NCBI RefSeq assembly: GCF_013432195.1
Contig: NZ_JACCDB010000001.1
Span: forward strand, 335,679 to 399,678
Reading direction: 5' to 3'
DNA: 64,000 bases
Source of the DNA: Tepidicella baoligensis
Lineage (GTDB): Bacteria > Pseudomonadota > Gammaproteobacteria > Burkholderiales > Burkholderiaceae_C
Below, piece by piece: positions 27,548 through 36,908 of the stretch. How positions within the stretch are numbered: the stretch's first letter is position 1; each line of letters starts with the position of its first letter. Position numbers and translations under genes: made by a program. The notes below the pieces were generated by a model that saw nothing but the letters and a program-made list of their open reading frames with translations, ran no database searches and was not told the DNA's origin.

Positions 27548-28128
27548 CCGACCGCCTGACCCACGAATCCATCGCCCGCCTCGTGCCCAGAGGCGCCCGC
27601 GTGCTCGACCTGGGCTGCGGCGACGGTGCCCTGCTGGCTTACCTGCGCGACACCCTCGATTGCACCGGCTATGGCGTCGAGATCGACGACGCCAAGGTCC
27701 ACGCCTGCCTGCAGCGCGGCATCAACGTGCTGCAACTCAACCTGGAAGACGGGCTGGCCCTGTTCGGCGACAACAGCTTCGACATGGTGCTGCAGATCGA
27801 CACCTTGCAGCACCTGCACAACGCCGAGACCACGCTGCGCGAGACCGCCCGCGTGGGGCGGCAGGCCATCGTCGCCTTCCCCAACTTCGCGCACTGGCCC
27901 AACCGGCTGAGCGTGCTGCAAGGGCGCATGCCGGTGACCAAGCGCCTGCCCTACCAGTGGTACGACACGCCCAACATCCGGGTCGGCACCTACGCCGACT
28001 TCGAGGTGCTGGCCCAGCGCCTGGGGCTGCAGGTCACCGACAGCTTCGGGCTGGAGCAGGGGCGCGAGGTGCGGCTGTGGCCCAACCTGCGCGCCAGCAC
28101 GGCGGTGTTCAAGCTCACGCAAGGCTGA
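27544..28128 (+). CDS. metW: Methionine biosynthesis protein MetW
   Basis: MetW is a small SAM-methyltransferase-fold protein needed together with MetX in many proteobacteria. The 194-residue product has [15 protein letters not shown] at about 21-35, IDTLQHL and the typical [11 protein letters not shown] and [12 protein letters not shown] segments. The ATGA overlap with metX shows translational coupling, so both are under the SAM-II riboswitch. Confidence 0.96.
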   Translation: MTDRLTHESIARLVPRGARVLDLGCGDGALLAYLRDTLDCTGYGVEIDDAKVHACLQRGINVLQLNLEDGLALFGDNSFDMVLQIDTLQHLHNAETTLRETARVGRQAIVAFPNFAHWPNRLSVLQGRMPVTKRLPYQWYDTPNIRVGTYADFEVLAQRLGLQVTDSFGLEQGREVRLWPNLRASTAVFKLTQG

Positions 28129-28132
28129 GGCG

Positions 28133-28156
28133 CGCCCGGGCACCGGAGCCCAGGCG
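28133..28156. terminator. Hairpin between convergent metW and gntP-like genes
   Basis: CGCCCGGGC and GCCCAGGCG form a 9-bp stem with one C-A mismatch and a 6-nt loop (ACCGGA), exactly filling the gap between the two convergent stops. There is no T tract, so termination may be weak or rho-dependent. Confidence 0.35.
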
Positions 28157-29569
28157 TCAGAACGACCCGAACAGCGTGCCCAGCACCACCACCGCCACCA
28201 GCGAGAGCAGGGGAATCGCCACCGCCACCACGAAGATGTCCAGATAGGCTTGGCGGTGGCTCAACCCGCAGATGGACAGCAGGGTGATCACGGCGCCGTT
28301 GTGCGGCAGGGCATCGAGCCCGCCGGTGGCGATGGCCGTGACGCGGTGCAGCAGGTCCGGCGCGATGCCAGCGGCCTGCCCCATCGCCAGCCAGGTCTCG
28401 CCCAACGTCTGCAGCGCGATGCTCATGCCCCCCGAGGCCGAGCCGGTGATGCCGGCCAGGATATTGACCGCGATCGAGAGCGACACCAGCGGGTTGCCCG
28501 GCGCGATGCCCAGCACCGCGTCGCGAACGAGGGCAAACCCCGCCAGCGAGGCGATGACCGCACCAAATCCCACCAGCGAGGCGGTGTTGAGCAACGGAAG
28601 GACCGACCCCGCAGCGCCTTGCTCCAGGGTGCCTGTTAGCTCATGCAGCTGGCGCCGCTGCAGCACGATCAGCAGCACGATCGACGCCGCCAGCGCCACG
28701 ATCACGGCCCAGATCCCGCGCACCGCGTTGATGTGGGTGCCGCCGTAGCGGGCTTCGGCGAGGTAGGCGGTATCCAGCGCTGGCAATACCCAGGTCGCCA
28801 GCAGGTAGTTGAGTGCGATGACCAGCACCACCGGGGCAATGGCCCGCCCAAAGCCACCCGGCTGCGGAGGGTGGGAGGAACTGGTGGGACTGGTGGGGCG
28901 GATCGTGACCGGGTCTTCGTCGTGTGCGCCGTAACCTTCGCCAGCGCGCGCCGCCGCTGCGGCACGGCGCGTCAACCACCACACGCCCAGCACGAGCATG
29001 ATCAGCCCGGCGATCAGCCCGAGACCGGGCGCGGCAAAGGGCGTGGTGCCGAAATAGGGCATGGGAATCGCGTTCTGGATGGCGGGTGTGCCCGGCAGGG
29101 CCGTCATGGTGAAGGTGAAGGCGCCCAGCGCGATGGCGCCGGGTATGAGCCGCTTGGGCAGCTGCGCTTGGCGAAACAAGGCCGCCGCGATGGGGTAGAC
29201 GGCAAACGCCACCACGAAGAGCGACACGCCGCCGTAGGTGAGCACGGCGCAGGCCAGCACGATGGCGAGGATGGCGCGCTCTGCACCGAGCCGCTCCACG
29301 ATCGCATGGGCGATCGCCAAGGCGGCCCCCGAGGCTTCCATCAACTTGCCGAACACCGCCCCGAGCAGGAACAGCGGGAAAAACGCGATCACGAAGCCAC
29401 CCAGTGCCGGCATGAACACCTGGGTGTAGCTGGCCAGAAGCGGCGTGCCCGGGCTGAACAAGACAGCCAGGAGGGCCATCAGGGGCGCCAGGATGAGCAC
29501 GCTCACCCCACGGTAGGCCAGCACCATCAGCAGTGCCAAAGCGAGCACGATGCCGAGAATACCGATCAT
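28157..29569 (-). CDS. GntP-family permease
   Basis: The 470-residue membrane protein belongs to the gluconate:H+ symporter family. It has about 12-14 helices, FVIAFFPLFLLGAVFGKLME near the N terminus, the TALPGTPAIQNAIP signature near the middle, and GLDALPHNGAVITLL near the C terminus. Family members carry gluconate, other aldonates or short hydroxy acids such as 3-hydroxybutyrate. It is translationally coupled (4-nt overlap) to a patatin-like hydrolase, so a lipid- or polyester-derived hydroxy acid is possible but not shown. Confidence 0.9.
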   Translation of the reverse strand: MIGILGIVLALALLMVLAYRGVSVLILAPLMALLAVLFSPGTPLLASYTQVFMPALGGFVIAFFPLFLLGAVFGKLMEASGAALAIAHAIVERLGAERAILAIVLACAVLTYGGVSLFVVAFAVYPIAAALFRQAQLPKRLIPGAIALGAFTFTMTALPGTPAIQNAIPMPYFGTTPFAAPGLGLIAGLIMLVLGVWWLTRRAAAAARAGEGYGAHDEDPVTIRPTSPTSSSHPPQPGGFGRAIAPVVLVIALNYLLATWVLPALDTAYLAEARYGGTHINAVRGIWAVIVALAASIVLLIVLQRRQLHELTGTLEQGAAGSVLPLLNTASLVGFGAVIASLAGFALVRDAVLGIAPGNPLVSLSIAVNILAGITGSASGGMSIALQTLGETWLAMGQAAGIAPDLLHRVTAIATGGLDALPHNGAVITLLSICGLSHRQAYLDIFVVAVAIPLLSLVAVVVLGTLFGSF

Positions 29570-30630
29570 GACAAACACTCCCGCTGCAGGTCCACGGTCG
29601 CGCGTCGGCCCAGATCGTCGGCGTGTTGCTGCAACCATGCATCGGCGGCGGCCCGGCCCTTCTCGAAGAGCCGCAGGAGAAACACCGGATCGGTGCGCAG
29701 CTTGGTCTCGGCCCCGAGGTCACGCAGCGCGTCGTCGCCGTCGATGCGGTGCACGCGCAGCGCCTCCACCCGGGCAAACAGCGGATTGCGGTAGTGATGG
29801 CCCGGCCGACCTTCCTCGGCGATCAGGTTCTTGAGCAGTTGCAGCCCGCGCAGCTCCTTGAGCAGGCTGGCGTTGAAGGTGATTTCGTTGATCCGGTCCA
29901 GGATGTCCGCTGCCTGGGTGGGCCGTTCGGGGCGCTGGCGCGGATTGATCTGCACCAGCAGCAGATCGTCGGCCGGGCTCTCCTGGATCAGCGGCATGAG
30001 CGAGGGGTTGCCGGCGTATCCGCCATCCCAGTAGGGCTCACCGTCGATTTCGACGGCCTGGAACAGCATGGGCAAACAGGCCGAGGCCAGCACCACGTCG
30101 GCGCACAGCTCGTCTTGCCGGAACACGCGCAGCTCGCCCGTGCTCACCCGCGTCGCAGAGATGAAGAGCTGGGTCTTGTGGCAGTGGCGTACGCGATCGA
30201 AATCCACCGTGTCTTCCAGAATGCGCCGCAGCGGATTGAGGTTGAGCGGGTTGAATCCGTAGGGCGAGAGAGCCTGGCTCCAGCTGCGCGCCCAGCGCTG
30301 CATGGCCTCCACCCACGGCTGGGCGCTACCGCTCCACCAAGGCTGAAAAGCGGCAAACGGGGAGTGGGCGCCGACCTGCGTCCAAAAGTGGCGCAAGGTC
30401 CGGCGGGCACCTTCGCGTCCGCCGTCCATCAGCCCGGCGGCCAAGGCCACCGCGTTCATGGCCCCGGCGCTGGTGCCGCTGATGCCGGCGAACTCCAGCC
30501 GCTCGTCTTCGAGCAGGCGGTCGAGCACACCCCAGGTGTAGGCACCTTGCGAGCCACCCCCTTGCAGGGCCAGATCCACCAAGCAGGGCAGAGTCTTGGT
30601 CTGGGCGCGGGAACGTGACGGTGGTTGCAT
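29566..30630 (-). CDS. Patatin-like phospholipase
   Basis: The 354-residue protein has the patatin fold: the oxyanion loop LALQGGGSQGAYTWG (about 23-37), the nucleophile serine in GISGTSAGAMNA, and the dyad aspartate in WDGGYAGNPSL. The C-terminal part resembles the DUF3734 extension. It should hydrolyse acyl esters of lipids. The start at 30630 is chosen because AGGAGGAAAGC immediately precedes it; two upstream in-frame ATGs lack such a site. It lies 14 nt after the PBP-like gene and overlaps the GntP permease, so the three form one unit. Confidence 0.9.
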   Translation of the reverse strand: MQPPSRSRAQTKTLPCLVDLALQGGGSQGAYTWGVLDRLLEDERLEFAGISGTSAGAMNAVALAAGLMDGGREGARRTLRHFWTQVGAHSPFAAFQPWWSGSAQPWVEAMQRWARSWSQALSPYGFNPLNLNPLRRILEDTVDFDRVRHCHKTQLFISATRVSTGELRVFRQDELCADVVLASACLPMLFQAVEIDGEPYWDGGYAGNPSLMPLIQESPADDLLLVQINPRQRPERPTQAADILDRINEITFNASLLKELRGLQLLKNLIAEEGRPGHHYRNPLFARVEALRVHRIDGDDALRDLGAETKLRTDPVFLLRLFEKGRAAADAWLQQHADDLGRRATVDLQRECLS

Positions 30631-30644
30631 GCTTTCCTCCTGGT

Positions 30645-33600
30645 TCATGAAAGGGGCGCCCTGGGGCATGCTTGCTCACTGGACGGGTCCAGATAAGGCA
30701 GCAACTGCGGCCCCAGTTGGCGCAAGACCTGCACCGGCAGTGCCGAAGTGAAGCGGTGGCGGGCCGCCTGCGGGCCGACGACATAGGCGGTGACCGTGCC
30801 GAAATGGCGCGGCCCCAGAGAAAACACGAAAGTCGCGGTGCGGTTCATGGCGGTGCCGGGGCGTCCGCCGACGACGACGCGGTTGTCGCCGGTGCCGGTC
30901 TTGCCGCCCAGGCGCCATTCCTCGCCGCCCGCCAGCCGAAAGCCGCCCGCCAGCCGGCGAGCCGTGCCCTCGTCCACCACCTCGGCCAGCACACGCCGCA
31001 ACGCCCGTGCCACTTCGGGCAACATGACTTGCTCACCCTCCTCTGTCACCCGGCGTTCGAGCCGGGTTTCGTACGGGGTGTCCAGGGCGAAGTCCATCGC
31101 CTGGGTGCGGATGACCGGTCTGCGCACCCCGTCGTTGACGATGATGCCCATGAGTTCGGCGAGCGCAGCCGGGCGATCACCCGAACTCCCCAGGGCAGTG
31201 GCCAGCGAGGGCACGAGTTGCGCAAAGGGATAGCCCAGGCGCGCCCAACGCCGGTGAATGTCCATGAAGGCTTCCACCTCCAGCATGGTGGCGATGCGCG
31301 TATCCTGCGCCGACTTGGCCTGGGTGCGGAACAGCCAGCGGTACACCGCCTGGCGCTCGGCTGCGCTGGCCTGGACGGCCTGCTCCCAGGTGGCATCGGG
31401 GTGCTGCAAGCGATAGGCCACCAGCCACAGCTCCAGCGGATGGACGCGGGCCACGAAGCCGCGGTCGGGCAGGTCGAGGACATCGGGCGCGTATTGCCGG
31501 TACAGACGCTCCAGCCGGGCCGGTGGCGGCGTGGCGTCGCCGAGACGGTCCCGCAGAAAAGCCTCCATCGCATCAATCGGTGCATCGGGCTCCAGGTAGC
31601 GGAACACCGCGGCGAGCCGGTCGGCCGTGGGGCGCAAGCCGGAGAGCAGGACGTCGCGGACAGCGTCGGGAGGCAGTCCTTCGAGTTTGCGCCAGAAGCG
31701 GCGCAGGAACACCTGGCCCTCACGGTCGGCAAAACGGGCCAGCAGGGCCTCGCGGCGGGGATCGTTGAGGTCGGACAGCAGCCGCGCGGTGCCGCCCTGG
31801 GTGTGGTACATGCTGTGCCGCGCCACCTCGCGCAGCAGCCGCACGAACGGCAGGTTGAGCGACTCCTGCATGGCCTCGCGCAAGGTGGGATTGCGGCCAT
31901 CGTCCTCGGGGCGAAAGTTGCTGAAGGTGTGCACACCGCCGCCGGTGAAGAAGCGTTCGTCGGTGCGGGCTGAAAAACGCCGCTCCAGCGCCGCTTCCAG
32001 GGTGCGCGGCAGATCGGCATCCGGGTGCTCGCGCACCCACCCGTGAACCCAGCGGCTCAAGGTGTCGTCGGGATCGGGGGTGAAGGCCTGGCGTGCATCG
32101 GCCGGCATCGCGTGCAGGCGCTCGTAGGTTTCGGCCACCATCTCCAGATAGGTGGCCAGGACGCGCAGCTTGGCCGTGGAGCCCAGCTCCAGCTTGGAGC
32201 CTTCGTTGATGTCCAGCGGCTGGCCGGTGGTGTCGGTCTGCAGGCGCACCACATTGCCCTGCGGGGTGGCTTCCAGCAGGGTGATGCTGTAGTGCACCTC
32301 GTCCAGGGTGTCGGCGCGCAGCAGGCGATCCCCGAGCAGCTGCTGGCGGCGGGCGAAAGCGGGATCGTTGAGCTGCTGCAAATACGCCGAGGCCGTGTCT
32401 TGCAAGCCCTGGTTCAGCGTCGTGTGGACTTCGAGATCCAGCCGGTCCAGCGTGTAGAGGCTGACCCCCAACTGGGTGGCCAGGCGGTTGCGCACGGCCG
32501 CGGTGCCCTTGCTGGGCAGCTGGGGACTCCACGCTGGTTGAGTGGCGAAATCCCGGAACACCAGGGGTTGGGCCAGCGCAGCGTCGCGCAGCGCGGGTTC
32601 GAGCAGCCCCGCCTCGGCCATGAGCCGCAGGTGGGCATCGGTCAGGCGGCCCAGCGCGTCGCGCCCAGGCCCCCGGCCCAAAAACCAGGAGGGCCGACGG
32701 TGCGCGATCATGAGGGCCACCACATGACGCCAGGCACCCGCCTGGGCCTGCAACGCTGCGCTGTCATCGGCACGGGGCCGCTGGAGCCAGGCGTTGCTTT
32801 CGTCCCAGTCCAGACCGAACCACACCCACAGGCCGTCGCCCAGACCATGCACCTCCCCATGCCGCGGAGCGGCCGCCAGCGGCACGGTGTTGAGGTAGTC
32901 CAGCACCAGCCGACGCCGAAAAGGCAGCGTTTCGGCCCCATCGCGGTAGGCCCGGACCGAAGCCGAGATCATCTGGCGCAGCTTGTCTCGGGCATCCTGC
33001 GTCCGGCCGTCCGGCGAATGGCGGTATTTTTCGATCTGTGTGGCCAAGGTGCTGCCGCCCGGGGTGTCGATGTCGTCATCGACCAGCCGTCCGAGCTGAC
33101 CCAGCAGGGCACGGGTGAAGCGCACCCAGTCCACGGCGGGGTTCATCCGGGGCCGCTGCGGATCGAGCAAACCCCGGTTCTCGATGAAGAGCAGCGCTTC
33201 CACCACCCGAGGTGGGATCGCCTCGAAAGCCTCGTACTGCCGGTAAGGGTAGCCAAAGCTGTACATGGGTGCTCGCCGGCAATCCCGAACCGTGAGCCCG
33301 GCCTGGTTTTTTTCGTCGTAGGGCAAGGACCAACCCCGATCGACATGGGCCCGAGCCGCCGCCGACCACTCGACCTGCTGCACCACTTGGTAACCCCGCT
33401 CGAGCAGCCGGTCCTGATACACGGGCCCATCGACATAGCCCAGACGCACGTTGTAAGGCCCATGGGCGGGATAACGGCGTTTCTCTTCAGCCACCGGCCC
33501 ATCCACCCGCGCCCACGTCAACTGCCGGGCGTAGCGCGTCAACACATGGGCCTGCCCGTATGAATGACGCACCTCCAGCCACAAGCCCACGCCCACCAGG

Positions 33601-33698
33601 ACAACCACCACCAAGAGCAGCACGGCCAGGCGCACCCTCCAGCCGGAGCGCCACGTCCATCGTCTGTCTGTGCTCCGATGATCTCCCTGAGGTGTCAT
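30645..33698 (-). CDS. Divergent PBP1-like bifunctional transglycosylase/transpeptidase
   Basis: The 1017-residue protein has one N-terminal membrane helix (about 23-45). A GT51-like transglycosylase region follows with FIENRGL in place of the usual EDxxFxxHxG, and the second motif GGSTLATQIEKY. The C-terminal transpeptidase region keeps SxxK as GSTAK, SxN as ESLNLPF and the KTG box as GGKTGTGD. So the serine acyltransferase centre looks complete, while the first transglycosylase motif has a glutamate but lacks the normal aspartate and histidine. The protein is longer than PBP1a/1b, with a large helical insert. It is probably periplasmic and acts on peptidoglycan; the exact role is unknown. 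Confidence 0.85.
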   Translation of the reverse strand: MTPQGDHRSTDRRWTWRSGWRVRLAVLLLVVVVLVGVGLWLEVRHSYGQAHVLTRYARQLTWARVDGPVAEEKRRYPAHGPYNVRLGYVDGPVYQDRLLERGYQVVQQVEWSAAARAHVDRGWSLPYDEKNQAGLTVRDCRRAPMYSFGYPYRQYEAFEAIPPRVVEALLFIENRGLLDPQRPRMNPAVDWVRFTRALLGQLGRLVDDDIDTPGGSTLATQIEKYRHSPDGRTQDARDKLRQMISASVRAYRDGAETLPFRRRLVLDYLNTVPLAAAPRHGEVHGLGDGLWVWFGLDWDESNAWLQRPRADDSAALQAQAGAWRHVVALMIAHRRPSWFLGRGPGRDALGRLTDAHLRLMAEAGLLEPALRDAALAQPLVFRDFATQPAWSPQLPSKGTAAVRNRLATQLGVSLYTLDRLDLEVHTTLNQGLQDTASAYLQQLNDPAFARRQQLLGDRLLRADTLDEVHYSITLLEATPQGNVVRLQTDTTGQPLDINEGSKLELGSTAKLRVLATYLEMVAETYERLHAMPADARQAFTPDPDDTLSRWVHGWVREHPDADLPRTLEAALERRFSARTDERFFTGGGVHTFSNFRPEDDGRNPTLREAMQESLNLPFVRLLREVARHSMYHTQGGTARLLSDLNDPRREALLARFADREGQVFLRRFWRKLEGLPPDAVRDVLLSGLRPTADRLAAVFRYLEPDAPIDAMEAFLRDRLGDATPPPARLERLYRQYAPDVLDLPDRGFVARVHPLELWLVAYRLQHPDATWEQAVQASAAERQAVYRWLFRTQAKSAQDTRIATMLEVEAFMDIHRRWARLGYPFAQLVPSLATALGSSGDRPAALAELMGIIVNDGVRRPVIRTQAMDFALDTPYETRLERRVTEEGEQVMLPEVARALRRVLAEVVDEGTARRLAGGFRLAGGEEWRLGGKTGTGDNRVVVGGRPGTAMNRTATFVFSLGPRHFGTVTAYVVGPQAARHRFTSALPVQVLRQLGPQLLPYLDPSSEQACPRAPLS

Positions 33699-33811
33699 GC
33701 CTGTGCTGCGCCGTCCGTCTGGATCAACTGTCGATCATCCGGATTATGAACGGTTCCCCATCGTCATTGCTGCATTGCAGCAAGCTGGGGATCGACGTAT
33801 TTATGGCCCAC

Positions 33812-35716
33812 CTACTCCACCGTGACCGACTTCGCCAGGTTGCGCGGCTTGTCCACGTCCGTGCCTTTGGCCAGGGCGGTGTGGTAGGCCAGCAGTTGCA
33901 GCGGCACCACGTGCAGGATGGGGCTGAGCACACCGTAGTGCTCGGGCATGCGAATCACGTTCAGCCCCTCCTCGCTGCGGATGCGGGTATCGGCGTCGGC
34001 CAGCACGTAGAGCACACCGCCGCGCGCCCGCACCTCCTGCATGTTGCTCTTGAGCTTTTCGAGCAGCTCGTCGTTGGGCGCCACGGTCACGACCGGCATG
34101 GCGCTCGTCACCAGCGCCAGCGGGCCGTGCTTGAGTTCCCCGGCGGGGTAGGCCTCGGCGTGGATGTAGCTGATTTCCTTGAGCTTGAGCGCCCCTTCCA
34201 GGGCGATCGGGTAATGCAGCCCCCGGCCCAGGAACAGGGCGTGGTCTTTCTGCGCAAAGGCCTCGGCCCAATGGATGATCTGCGGCTCCAGCGCCAGCAC
34301 GGACTGCAGCGCCACCGGCAGATGGCGCATCGCTTTCAAGTGCCGGGCTTCTTCCTCGGCGCTGAGACGGCCCTGGCTTTGCGCCAGCGCGAGCGTGAGC
34401 AGAAACAGCCCGGCGAGCTGGGTGGTGAAGGCCTTGGTGCTGGCCACGCCGATCTCCACCCCCGCGCGGGTGATGTAGGCCAGCGCACATTCCCGCACCA
34501 TGGCGCTGGTGGCCACGTTGCAAATGGTGAGCGTGTGCCTCATGCCCAGACTTTGCGCATGGCGCAGGGCGGCCAGGGTGTCGGCGGTCTCGCCACTCTG
34601 GCTGATGGTGACCACCAGCGTCTTCGGGTGGGGCACGCTGCGCCGGTAGCGGTACTCGCTGGCCACCTCCACCTGGGTGGGAATGCCGGCCATCGCCTCC
34701 AGCCAGTACTTGGCCACGCAGCCGCTGTAGTAGCTGGTGCCGCAGGCCAGGATGAGCACGCGGTCGATGTCCTTGAACACGCGCCAGGCCGCCGCGGCCT
34801 GATCGCCCTGGCCATCGAACAGCTCGGGCACCACCCCCTCCACCCCTTCCAGCGTGTCGGCCAGCGCGCGCGGCTGCTCGAAAATCTCCTTCTGCATGTA
34901 ATGCCGGTAGGGGCCCAGCTCCACCGCCCCGCTGTGCGCCTGGACAGTACGCACCGGACGCTCCTCCGGCCCCATGGGCCGACCGGATCGGTCGCAGACC
35001 CAGTAACGCCCCAGCTGCAGGTCCACCACGTCGCCTTCGGCGAGGTAGACGATCTGGTCCGTCACGCCGGCCAGGGCCATGGCGTCGCTGGCCAGAAAAT
35101 GCTCGGCGGGCAGACCGTCCCGCGCCTGGCCCACGCCCAACACCAGCGGTGAGCCGGCCCGGGCGCCCACCACGCGCTGCGGCTCGTCCTTGTGGAACAC
35201 CGCGATCGCATAGGCCCCTTGCAACCGTGCCACGGCGGCCTGCACCGCGCGGAACAGGTCCCCGTCATACAGCGCATCCACCAGGTGGGCGATGACTTCG
35301 GTGTCGGTCTGGCTGTCGAAACGGTAGCCCCGAGCCTGCAGCTCGGCACGCAGCTCGTCGTGGTTTTCGATGATGCCGTTGTGCACCACAGCCACTCGCG
35401 CGGGGCGGCTGGAGGCATCGGCGCCGGCACCGTGGCTGAAGTGGGGGTGGGCGTTGTGCACCGCCGGCGCCCCGTGCGTGGCCCAGCGGGTATGGGCAAT
35501 CCCCGTACCGGCCTCCAGCCCGTCGGCAGCCACCTGCGCCTGCAGCTCAGCCACCCGGGCCGTGCTGCGCGCCCGGTACAGGCCCGGCGCATCACCGCCC
35601 GAGCGGTACACAGCCACTCCACACGAGTCATACCCCCGGTATTCCAGACGCTGCAGGCCCTGGATCAGGACGGGAACGATGTTACGCGCCGAGACGGCGC
35701 CCACGATGCCACACAT
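33812..35716 (-). CDS. glmS: Glutamine--fructose-6-phosphate aminotransferase (isomerizing)
   Basis: GlmS makes glucosamine 6-phosphate, the entry to peptidoglycan and LPS amino sugars. The 634-residue product starts [12 protein letters not shown], so Cys2 is the glutaminase nucleophile. It has [10 protein letters not shown] and two SIS domains with ACGTSYYSG and SQSGETADT, and ends KSVTVE. It is about 25 residues longer than E. coli GlmS, mainly by small inserts in the glutaminase domain. The start is supported by GGAGG 8 nt upstream. A divergent Lrp-type gene lies upstream, and glmU is 1.2 kb away. Confidence 0.97.
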   Translation of the reverse strand: MCGIVGAVSARNIVPVLIQGLQRLEYRGYDSCGVAVYRSGGDAPGLYRARSTARVAELQAQVAADGLEAGTGIAHTRWATHGAPAVHNAHPHFSHGAGADASSRPARVAVVHNGIIENHDELRAELQARGYRFDSQTDTEVIAHLVDALYDGDLFRAVQAAVARLQGAYAIAVFHKDEPQRVVGARAGSPLVLGVGQARDGLPAEHFLASDAMALAGVTDQIVYLAEGDVVDLQLGRYWVCDRSGRPMGPEERPVRTVQAHSGAVELGPYRHYMQKEIFEQPRALADTLEGVEGVVPELFDGQGDQAAAAWRVFKDIDRVLILACGTSYYSGCVAKYWLEAMAGIPTQVEVASEYRYRRSVPHPKTLVVTISQSGETADTLAALRHAQSLGMRHTLTICNVATSAMVRECALAYITRAGVEIGVASTKAFTTQLAGLFLLTLALAQSQGRLSAEEEARHLKAMRHLPVALQSVLALEPQIIHWAEAFAQKDHALFLGRGLHYPIALEGALKLKEISYIHAEAYPAGELKHGPLALVTSAMPVVTVAPNDELLEKLKSNMQEVRARGGVLYVLADADTRIRSEEGLNVIRMPEHYGVLSPILHVVPLQLLAYHTALAKGTDVDKPRNLAKSVTVE

Positions 35717-35852
35717 ACACAAGACCTCCAAATCGGTGAGGCTCACATCGTAGTCGGACAATCAAGAAATGTTTGATCATTTATGTGATACTTATGGATG
35801 TTTATTTCCTTCTGTGCAGAAGATGAATGAAAACATCTGAATATCTATTTAT
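35717..35852. promoter_or_regulatory. AT-rich divergent promoter region of glmS and the Lrp gene
   Basis: These 136 bases are far more AT-rich than the surrounding genome. They contain short dyads: TTCTG-TG-CAGAA (35810-35821), TGATCA (35773-35778) and GAATATTC (35858-35865, just inside the lrp gene). Lrp/AsnC regulators commonly bind such AT-rich regions next to their own gene, so autoregulation and control of glmS are plausible. No single promoter pair is convincing. Confidence 0.5.
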
Positions 35853-36353
35853 ATGAACGAATATTCCATAGACGAAATCGATCTTCGGCTGCTGGATGCG
35901 CTCCAGACCGATGCCGGTCGTCACAACCACGAGTTGGCTGCGCACTGCGGCGTCTCCCCTGCCACCAGCTTGCGGCGGATCCGTCGGCTCGAGGCGCTGG
36001 GCCTCATCGAGAGGCGAGTGGCCCTGTTGCAGCCGGAACGGCTCGCTCGAGCCGTGGGCCATGGACTCACGGCCCTGGTGGAAGTGAGCCTCGATCGACA
36101 AGGCGCGGCACAGCTCGACGCCTTCGAAGCCCGGGCCGTGGCCGAGCCTGCCGTGCAGCAGTGCTACCGGGTCAGCCCCGGTCCAGATTTCATGCTCGTG
36201 CTGGTGGTGCCCGACATGCCCGGCTACCTGGCCGTGGCGCAACGGCTGTTCACCGATGACGCCAACGTGCGCAATGTCAAGGCGTTCTTCAGCCTGAAAC
36301 GGGCCAAATTCACCCCGGCCCACCCCTTGCCAACGGCTTCGCCGCAGAAGTGA
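35853..36353 (+). CDS. Lrp/AsnC-family transcriptional regulator
   Basis: The 166-residue protein has an N-terminal helix-turn-helix (IDEIDLRLLDALQTDAG, ELAAHCGVSPATSLRRIRRLEALGLI) and a C-terminal RAM ligand-binding domain (about 70-150) with QQCYRVSPGPDFMLVLVV. Lrp-type regulators sense amino acids. It is transcribed away from glmS across an AT-rich spacer. It is somewhat divergent from AsnC/Lrp proper, so the effector is open. Confidence 0.92.
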   Translation: MNEYSIDEIDLRLLDALQTDAGRHNHELAAHCGVSPATSLRRIRRLEALGLIERRVALLQPERLARAVGHGLTALVEVSLDRQGAAQLDAFEARAVAEPAVQQCYRVSPGPDFMLVLVVPDMPGYLAVAQRLFTDDANVRNVKAFFSLKRAKFTPAHPLPTASPQK

Positions 36354-36440
36354 GCGCATAATTTCGGGAACCTCGGCCGGGTTCGGACGGTCGTTCCTTC
36401 AGCCCTTACACCACCGTGCTCGAAGAAGGAGGATACACGC

Positions 36441-36899
36441 ATGCCCTTATTGGCCCACGCCCGGACCCTGATGACCGCTGCCGCACTGACACTCGCCGCC
36501 CTCACGCCAGTCTGGGCCCAGGAATTGGTGAGCGTGCGCAACCCCAATGTGAACATGCGGGCAGGCCCGGGGACCAATACCGAAGTGCTGTGGAAACTTG
36601 CACAAGGCTATCCGCTGCAGGTGCTGGAACGCCGGGGCAACTGGCTGCGGGTGCAGGACTTCGAAGGCGATCAAGGCTGGATCGCGCGCAGCGTGACCAC
36701 CAACATTCCACACCACATCGTCAAAGGCACGCGCGTGAATCTGCGCGCCGGCCCCGGCACCCAACACGCCATCGTGGGCACCGTGAACTACGGCGACGTG
36801 CTGCGCACCACCCGCCGCCAGGGTGACTGGGTTCAGGTCCAGCATCCGAGCGGGCGCGGCCACGCCTGGATCGCCAGCAACCTGGTCTGGGGCTGGTAA
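36441..36899 (+). CDS. Exported protein with two bacterial SH3 domains
   Basis: The 152-residue protein has a signal peptide with likely cleavage after VWA at residue 26. Two SH3b repeats follow at about 30-90 (VNMRAGPGTNTEVLWKL) and 95-152 (VNLRAGPGTQHAIVGTV), and it ends in LVWGW. Such proteins bind cell-wall peptides or act as accessory domains in the periplasm. The start follows AAGGAGG by 9 nt. Confidence 0.88.
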   Translation: MPLLAHARTLMTAAALTLAALTPVWAQELVSVRNPNVNMRAGPGTNTEVLWKLAQGYPLQVLERRGNWLRVQDFEGDQGWIARSVTTNIPHHIVKGTRVNLRAGPGTQHAIVGTVNYGDVLRTTRRQGDWVQVQHPSGRGHAWIASNLVWGW

Positions 36900-36908
36900 C
36901 CAGCCGCT

